Shown one piece after another: positions 39,201 to 48,100 of a DNA stretch of 64,000 bases. The notes beneath the pieces were generated by a model. That model had not been told where the DNA came from, made no database searches, and saw nothing but the letters and a program-made list of their open reading frames with translations. A program made the position numbers and the translations under genes. The DNA comes from Luidia sarsii (taxonomy: Eukaryota; Echinodermata; Asteroidea; Paxillosida; Luidiidae). Positions within the stretch are counted from its first letter, which is position 1; each line of letters begins with the position of its first letter. The DNA lies in the NCBI GenBank assembly GCA_949987565.1, contig OX465103.1:12729145-12793144 (forward strand). The letters are read 5' to 3'.

Positions 39201-42200
39201 ATTTCCATCCTAGCAGCACCTTTCTGAAAGGCACTCAGCTGTGTGGGTGGAAGCCTTCGGTATTAGGGGATGGGGTTTGGGCAGGAGGAGGGGGGGGTGC
39301 CCTCCAATGTTGCTCTACTCACCAGCACCTCCTCCCAGGCCTTGACCTGCTTCTCAAAGGGAGCGATGAAGGGCGAGCCCCTCATGGTGGACGTCTTGAC
39401 GATGTGGTCCTCCAGCAGGACCTCCACGTCCTCCGGCGAGGCCAGGATGCTCAGCTCCGTGTCCTTGTAGCGGGTGAAGTTGAAGTGCACCGACTCCCAG
39501 TCCCCCTTCATCTTCAGCAGGGCCTGTCCAGGGGGATGGGAGATGGGCAGGAGTGGGGAGGAGGGGAGGGAGAGGAGGGGAGGGGGAGGGTGAGGAGGAT
39601 AAGGAGGGGAGGGAGTGGAGGGGAGGGAGAGGAGGGGAGGGAGGGGAGGGGAGGGAGGTTAGGGAGAGGAGGGGGAGGGGAGGAGGAAATGGAGGAGGAG
39701 GGGAGGGGGAGGAGGAGGAGGAGGAGAAGGAGGAGGAGAAGGAGGAGGTACCGATAGAGGAGGAAAAGGAGGGGAGGAGAGGGAGGAGGAAGGGGAGGAG
39801 GGGGAGGAGGAATGACAGGAAAGAGAAGAGTGGGAGAAAGGGGGATGGGGAGGGACAATGGAGTTCAGGGAGGAGGGCAAAGAGGACAGAGGGGAGCAAG
39901 GGAGCAGGAGAGGAGGAAGAGGAAGAAGATTGCAGAGGAGAGAGGATGGTGACAGGGAGGAGGGAGAAGGATGAGGAGAGGAAGAGAAAGGATGTCCATG
40001 ATCCATGCAAAATCAACCAATTATCAATTGCTATGTGTAAGTTTGTTTGTTTACCTAGACACATCCGCCACACACTTTGCCTTTTAGAATGAGGCCTCCA
40101 CACCCAAATATTGAGTATGTGAATACCGTACTACTTGTGGAAATAAGTAAACTGAATTGAATCCACTGGATGGAGCCCAGAAATACTGACTGGAAATATG
40201 GCCCACCTTCTCCAGGGCAAACTCCTTGCTTGCCTGGGAGCTGATCTCCCTGAGCTCCTCCAGGTACTTCTCCAGACCCATCTGCAGCATCTCCAGCAGT
40301 GGAGTCTCCTCGGTTGGGGTCATGTTGAAGCCAACCTGAGGAGAGCAATAGAGGCGCTTGTCTGTTGAGTTCAATAGCAAGCTCACAATTTGAAGGTATG
40401 GTCCACCACTTGCAAAGGTCAAAGAATCGCGTCCACACTTTCGTCAAACTCGATGTCAACATAAGATAACACATCTGTGTAAGTTTTTGTTCAATCCCTC
40501 AACCAGGTCATGAGAATTAAATGCTGCATTTTTTCAGATATAGAGCGCAGTATTTGTAAAAGGAACTCCTTCCAATGATCTCTAGAATGACTAAAATTAC
40601 CAAACTGCAAAAATGAAAAATTAGGAATGCCTCACTTTTTGATCCTAGCAGGTCCTAGAATGCTTTTGAACGGGAGTCATGATGGGTAATAATGATCGGG
40701 AATCGGGATCAGGAATCATGATCAGGAATCATGATCAGGAATCATGATTAGGAAATCATGATCGGGAATCATGATTGGTAATCATGATCAGGAATAATGA
40801 TTGGGAATCAGGATCAGGAATCATGATCGGGAATTGTGATCATGAAACAGGATCAGGAATCATGATCAGGAATCATGATTAGGAAATCATGATCGGGAAT
40901 CATGATTGGTAATCATGATCAGGAATAATGATTGGGAATCAGGATCAGGAATCATGATCGGGAATTGTGATCATGAAACAGGATCAGGAATCATGATCAG
41001 GAATCATGATCGGGAATCATGATCATGAAACAGGATCAGGAATCATGATCAGGGATCATGATCGGGAATCATGATCAGGAATCATGATCGGTAATCAGGA
41101 TCAGGAATCAGGATTGGTAATGGTGACAGACCTTTTCACTCATGCTGTCCCAGTGGCGCTGCTTGATGCCCGGGTTGCAGAGTGCGCCGATCAGCGGCAT
41201 GTTCAGCTTGAACTTCTCCAGCTTGGCCTTGATGGTGACGGCGGCCCGCATGGGCCCGATCATGTCCGTGCTGCCGGCAAACGCCTTGGTCAACTTGTAG
41301 CTCGTCTTCCACAGTGACTGCACCTGGAAGGAAAAAAGACATCACGACCCTCAATTAATGAACTTTTGCTTTCACTAAATCATGGATAAATTATCATTCC
41401 CAGTCAGTTTTCTTTTACATTATTTTATTATATTGTGAAACATTGTTTTTCACATCAGCAACATCTGGCGGCCTTCTATAAACCAATATATCTAACCTGG
41501 GGGGGGGGGGTGGGATTGCCTGTGCGTAAAAGCACCTAGTATCTTTCAGGCTTTACCCATTTAGCAATTCTTTTCCCCCTCCCTCTCCCTCTGTCTCCCT
41601 CACCAAATCCACCTCACCCTCATTCCTCCCCCCATCCCCTCCATATCAATCTCCTTCTCCCTCTCCTTCTTCCTCTACCTCCACCTTCCCATCCTCCTCC
41701 TCCTCCCGATCCCTCACCCAATCCCTCTCCCTTTCCCTCTCTCAATGGCTCTCTCAGTCCGGCATTCTCTCCTGAGGACGGCCAGAGGACACCAACCAAA
41801 ATGTTGAGTCCTTACCAGTTCTTCTCAGAACAAATTCTCTTCCAAATGAGCATTCTACACGGTGTCTCAGCAAGCCTCACTCAGTTATCAAGGAGTCTCT
41901 TTACCTCATCTTCAACCTGTTCAGCATCCACTTCCAGCAGGGGGCCGTTCATCCACTTGTCATGCTGCTGGTGGAAGTGGACGGCCGTCTGCCAGAGCTT
42001 GTCAAAGGGCTCCTTCATCTCGCGGATGTCGTCCAGCAGGGTGTAGGCGCTGACCTCCCCTATGTCCAGGAGCTTCTCCTCCAAGTTGATGACAGCTTTC
42101 TGGGGGAGAGGGGAGGGAGGGGAGAGAGAAGGTAGGGGAGATGGAGGGGAGGGTCAAATCGAGTGAAAAGCAGCCAGGGTTGAATAAAAAATAGCGCTAC

Positions 42201-45121
42201 CCTGCAATCCAATCCCATCCAAATCTAGAAACATCCCATCCCAAACAACACCACCCTGCCCCAACCTATATCATCCCTTTCCATTCTATCCCATCCCAAA
42301 CCATTCTATCCTATCCATCAACTCCCATCCCAATAATTTTCATCCCATCAAATTCAATCCTATTCATTCTCACCTATCACATCCCATCCAATCCCATCTC
42401 ATCCCACCCCATCTCATCCCAAACCATTCCATCAAATCCAATCAAATCCCATCAATTCTCACCCATTGCCTCCTACCCCACCCCATCCCATCCCATCCCA
42501 TCCCAACCTTCTCACCCATCCTACCCCAACCCAACCCAACCCAACCCAACCCAACCCAGCCCAACCCATCCCAACCCAACCCAACCCATCCCAACCCAAC
42601 CCAACCCAACCCAACCCAACCCAACCCAACCCAACCCAACCCAACCCAACCCAACCCAACCCAACCCAACCCAACCCAACCCAACACAACCCAACCCAAC
42701 CCATCCAATCTCCTCCCACCTCTTTATAAAACTCGTCCAGAGTCTTCTTGATATCTTGGAGCCTGAGGAGGTACTCCTGGGCCTCGGACATGCGATCCTT
42801 GTTCTTGAAGCTCTTGACCACTTCCTGGGTGTCCACCAGGAGAGCCTGGAACCTCCTCTGTCGCTCCCTCAGCTTGGACACGGCAAGGTCGTGCTCCCGC
42901 TGCAGTTTCATCTCGCTGTTCACGTGGACGGAGCAGAACGACAACTCAGCGACCGACACACTTACTCATTCTTTGAACTTAAAGTTTCGATAAGTCAACC
43001 TTGGCTCCTCTCTTATAACTCCAAAACCACAGACCAGAGGTCATTTGTATACGATGTTGACGCAACAAATCATGAGTGGCTACCATCACCATGAGTAGTT
43101 ACAAATTTAGAGGAGTTCAGAGAAAATTGACCAAACCAAGACTGCATGACCCTCTATAATTTCAAGATGCTTTAACTTTAATGAGGAGGTGCCGTGGTCA
43201 AACAGTTAGACCATTCCTCTCAGTGCATGAGGTTGCTGATTTGAATCCCAATGGAACCAGAAGTTTGGAAAACTCTCTCCATCTACCCAGCAACGAATGG
43301 GTACCTGGCTCTCTTTAGAGCTGGGTGAAGGTTGAAAGGCAACAGGGAAAGGAACTGGCCACACTAACTCATCATGCAGTGGCCTTGTAAATGTGCTTCT
43401 GTAATAGGGCACATCCCCTACGCTATATTGATAGTAAGGAACATCCCTTTCATTAAACTAGTCAAGAAACACATACTGTAGGCTCAGTTTTGGATGGCCA
43501 AGCATGGATGGGAGAAAGACTGCATGCCAGCTGATATGGGCTGCACCATTTCAAATGACAGGGGGGGTCCGTATGGTCTACTGCATATTTCCCCTCGCGC
43601 CGCAACACTAGGGGGTGGGACCTGGCACTTACCTGTTCCTGATGATTGGTACGATCCGGGTGCTCCAGGTGAATGTGGTATCGTTCAGGGTCAGGTCGTC
43701 TTTGGGCAGGGTGGCATAGTCCATTAGAAACAGAAGGTTATCGGCAGCAATCTCAAGTTTAGCCTACAGAGAATGGAAACAATTAAAACAGTTTAAACCT
43801 GCCTAAATGTTTCAGATGTGTGTTTTTTCAAGTGTCAGTCAGCATGCAGTTTTGCAACATTAATTTCTATGCTATTACAAAATGTCAAAACGTGTAGAGG
43901 GCCTGACATTTCATTCCTAGAGGGGCCTTCGAGAAAGATCCCGCTAGGATCAAAACTTCAGACCCTCCGATATTTTTTTCAGATTTGCTTTCCTCTACCG
44001 GTATGTCGTCTAGGTCAGCACCAAATTTGCGACATTTTTTGCATGACTTTTATTGCTTACTGACTGCAAACTGCTTACTAGTGTTAAGGGCCGAAATTGA
44101 AAAAAAAATTCTATCAATTTTTCAATCCTACATGGGTCCAGCCTGGACCGTCTGGTTCCCCGACTGCGCCGCTGTACCTTGAGGTGCAGGAGCTCGCCGA
44201 CCTGCAGGCTGTCCACGTACTCCTGCAGCGAGACCAGCTGGTGGGTGGACTCGGACTGGGCGGTGATCTTGCGCACGATGTTGTCGTACTGGGTGCAGAT
44301 GTCGCGGTTGAACTGGCGGCTGGTGGAGGCAATCTTGCCGATCATGATGTTGGCCAGGTCGTCCGCTCGGGCAATCAGCCACTGCGGGCAGGAGGAGGAG
44401 GAGGAGAGATGAGATGAGATTCGCCCTTCGACCAACGAGGCCCAGCCGGCATATGATAGGATTGTTTGCGTCGAGGACAATGTCAAATGAGATTTGAAGG
44501 TTTGCATGGTGAGAATAGCAGGAGTAATAGGTTTGCGGTGATACCATGTACAATTCTCTTTTGTGAGTATGTGTGGTTCTGAAAAAAAAACCGGAGGAAC
44601 TCGACGTTTCGAACAGTGTACTCTGTTCGTCTTCAGGAGACTCAAAAGAGAATTTACATGGTGTCACCACAAACCTATTATCCTGAGGAGAATGTCATTC
44701 GACGACGATAAAGAATAGGTTTTGTGGTGACACAATGCACGAGAGTCTCTTTTGTTAGTGCCAATATTGTCATATTTGGTGATTGAAAACTTCTTTTTTC
44801 AAAGAATTTTTAATCAAAAAAAGTTTTGTGGTATAAATCCTAACTTGTAATAATTTTTCCTCACTGCGACTCATTTTTGTAGAGCCTTATCACATATGTA
44901 CCATTTGGCGAACCCTCATTGAATTACATTCTGAAAGGTCTCGGTCTCGGTCTCGGTCTTGGTCTCGGTCTCATCAAAGTCTCAGTCTTGGGAGGCTGGT
45001 CTCGGTCTCGAAAGCTCTGGTCTCGGTCTCGGTCTTGGATTCTGAGGTCTTGATCTTGGTCTCGGTCTCAGGCTCATAAAAATCTTGGTCTCGGGAGGTT
45101 GGTCTCGGTCTCGAAAGCTCT

Positions 45122-45163
<42 letters not shown>

Positions 45164-48100
45164 CGTCTCGAAAGCTCTGGTCTCGGTCTCGGTTTCAAAA
45201 GCTCTGGTCTCGGTCTCGGTCTCGGTCTCGGTTTCGGTCTCGATAGCTCTGGTCTGGGTCTGGGTCTGGGTCTGGGTCTGGGTCTGGGTCTGGGTCTGGG
45301 TCTGGGTCTGGGTCTCGGTCTGGGTCTCGGTCTAGGATGCTGAGGTGTCGGTCTCGGACATGAAGATCTCGACTACAACACTGCTGTGCATCGGGCACTG
45401 GCCTCGGCTGGACTTACACTGTTGATATTGGTGCAGTCCAGCAGGAAGACGTGCATGGGCACGTAGACGGGCAGGGAGGCCACCTCTGAGGCCATGCCCT
45501 TCAGCCGCTCAATCTCCCGGACGTAGTCCCGCAGGTGCTGCTGCCGACCCACAAACCTCTCCACCTTGAGGTCCGAGGCGCTGGCCAGGAGGTAGGCGTA
45601 GGGTGCGTACACCGCATTGTACCTTGGAGGTGGTGGGTTGGGAAAGGAGGAAGGGGGGAGATAGAGGAAACACACAATTGTTTTCTCTTTAAAAAAGTAC
45701 TTAAGTCACTGTATGCGTACTGGGGGTGAAAAGGGTGAAAAATCCTCTCTTTTTTTCAAAACAAGTGTTTTAAACATCTACTATAAAATTATGTGTATTT
45801 TCAATACACATAATCAGAAATGATGAATTCAATTTAAAAAGAAAGAATATCAACAAGTTCATGCTCAATGGTTTCATCCTTGTTTTCTTTTTTAAATGGC
45901 TTCGTTTCTCCTTTCAAAGTCATTTCAAAAAAATTTGGAGAATGAACGTACACATTTTCCGATAACTCAAAAATGCAATATGCTGCAGGCCTCAAACATA
46001 CATCAAATTAAAGATGATTAAAATGGCCTTTCCATCCATGTGTGAAGCAAACTTTTGAGAAAATGCGACTTAAGTACCTTTTTTGCAGAGTGGGTCACAT
46101 AAGGTATGCACTCTACTCAACTGGTTAGTCTTTAATCACTACCCTTCAGTTGTTTTAATTCTTCTCTTTTTTTGAGGCATCCTCAAACAAATATTTGGCA
46201 CCTTCACAAAGAAAGGAGACTTGCACACCCTTTGATGCTCAATTCATTTCTTCATGAATGACGCTGACGATGTGAGCCACAGACGTGAGCCCACACTCCA
46301 CAAACCAGGCGGGGAGTCTGGGCACCACCCGCCAGGAACGCCCCCCCCCTGGACTCATCAACCCATCAATCCCTCCCCTCCACTGATCTGATGGGCCCAT
46401 GGCAATTGGCCAGGACCCCCCCACCCATCAATCCCTCCCCTTCACTGACCTGATGGGCCCATGGCTATTGGCCAGGACCCCCCCCCCCACCCATCAATCC
46501 CTCCCCTCCACTGATCTGATGGGCCCATGGCTATTGGCCAGGACCCCCCCACCCACCCATCAACCCATCAATCCCTCCCCTCCACTGATCTGATGGGTCC
46601 ATGGCTATTGGCCAGGACCCCCCCCCCCACCCATCAACCCATCAATCCCTCCCCTCCACTGACCTGATAGGTCCATGGCTATTGGCCAGGACCCCCCCCC
46701 AAACATCAACCCATCAATCCCTCCCCTCCACTGACCTGATAGGCCCATGGCTATTGGCCAGGACCACCCGCCGCACCCGCTCCTTGGCCACCTCCACCAG
46801 CTCCTCCCCCTCCTCCACCGAGCCCAGGCTCCGGCCTTCCAGCGACTCCACCCTCTCAAACAGGGAGGCCTCCACCCGGGGCAGGCCCTGGGCGCTGTGC
46901 ACCATGACGTGGATGGCCTCGTGGAAGAGACGGATGGTGCCCTCAAAGTTCGGACTGAAACTGCAGGATATCGCCTTCATATCGGGATCCTAAGACAGCA
47001 CACACGCAACCAACAACCCACCACAAACCAAATGATAAATAAATGAAGTTTGTGCGGAATGCTTTTGGTGACACCATTTTGGTCCTCTCTTTTGAGAAGG
47101 GTGTTATGGCTCTGAGAACAGAAAAGAGATTACTACTACTGGAAAGTCGCTAAAACAAACGCCAATATTCTGAACATTCGGCTATAATGAACATGCCTTT
47201 TGGCTCCCGATTTTACATCCGTGGATATGCAGCAAAACAACTGCTATGACTAACAACTATACCGAACAATTTTCATGGATCCCGGGATGTTCATTATAGC
47301 AACGTTCCACTGAACTATACTACACTACTACTAAGTCGAGAGCATAGACAGTTAGCTGATGCCTACAATACATGTACTTGAGCGTCATGAACAAATCCCC
47401 TCCACACTAATATCAGTCCAGCATGGCAGTCCTCAGCTCTTCAACCCGTCAAGTCCTGTGCCTCTCTTCAGCATACAGTGTACCAATTTGTAATTTGAAT
47501 TTTTTTCTATTTCCTTCCTCCTTTTTCTCAAATTGGTATGTGATGGTTCCAACAATACAAAAGGACTAGCCAAGAGCCCCGAACGACTCAACTTTAAGGA
47601 CAATGTGTGCTCTGCCAATCCACAGTATCCTGACCACGAACTGTCCAAAACATCAACTCAACAGTTTGCCAAGCTTTCTTTGTCAATTTTCGAGATACTT
47701 TTTGGCTCCTCTATTTATACGATTCTGAAAGCTGGAGCAATATGACACAAAAAAGTTGTAAACTGCTTACTGACTAAAATGGGCAAAATGCAAAAAATAC
47801 AGGCAGCTCGGGCGGGATTCGAACCTGCGACTCCTGCTTTCTAGACCAGATGTCCTAACCACTAGACCACTGAGCTGGTCGTGGTTATCTGGCAGATTCA
47901 AGTCGACATAGCGGCAGGAACCGCATTGTGTCATAGTAAATGGGTCATATTTTATTATATGGTAAATCACATCATATCTATACATCTGCCAAGGCCGCAA
48001 GGATTCTTCCAAATCCACTTGGTTTTGGAGAGCACAGGGTCAGACACCAGCTTGGAGTAAACAGTGCACTTGAAATGAATTAAGGGCAGTGACTGACCAT

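Noticed and set aside
39354..40103. 249-aa minus-strand and 179-aa plus-strand frames over the purine tract
   Set aside because: Low-complexity Pro/Ser and Gly/Glu/Arg coding from GGA repeats on both strands, partly out of frame with exon 11.
46239..46424. Additional dynein exon between exons 3 and 4
   Set aside because: The open stretch ending [13 protein letters not shown] lacks a good donor, and exons 3 and 4 already join in phase to give a continuous conserved sequence.
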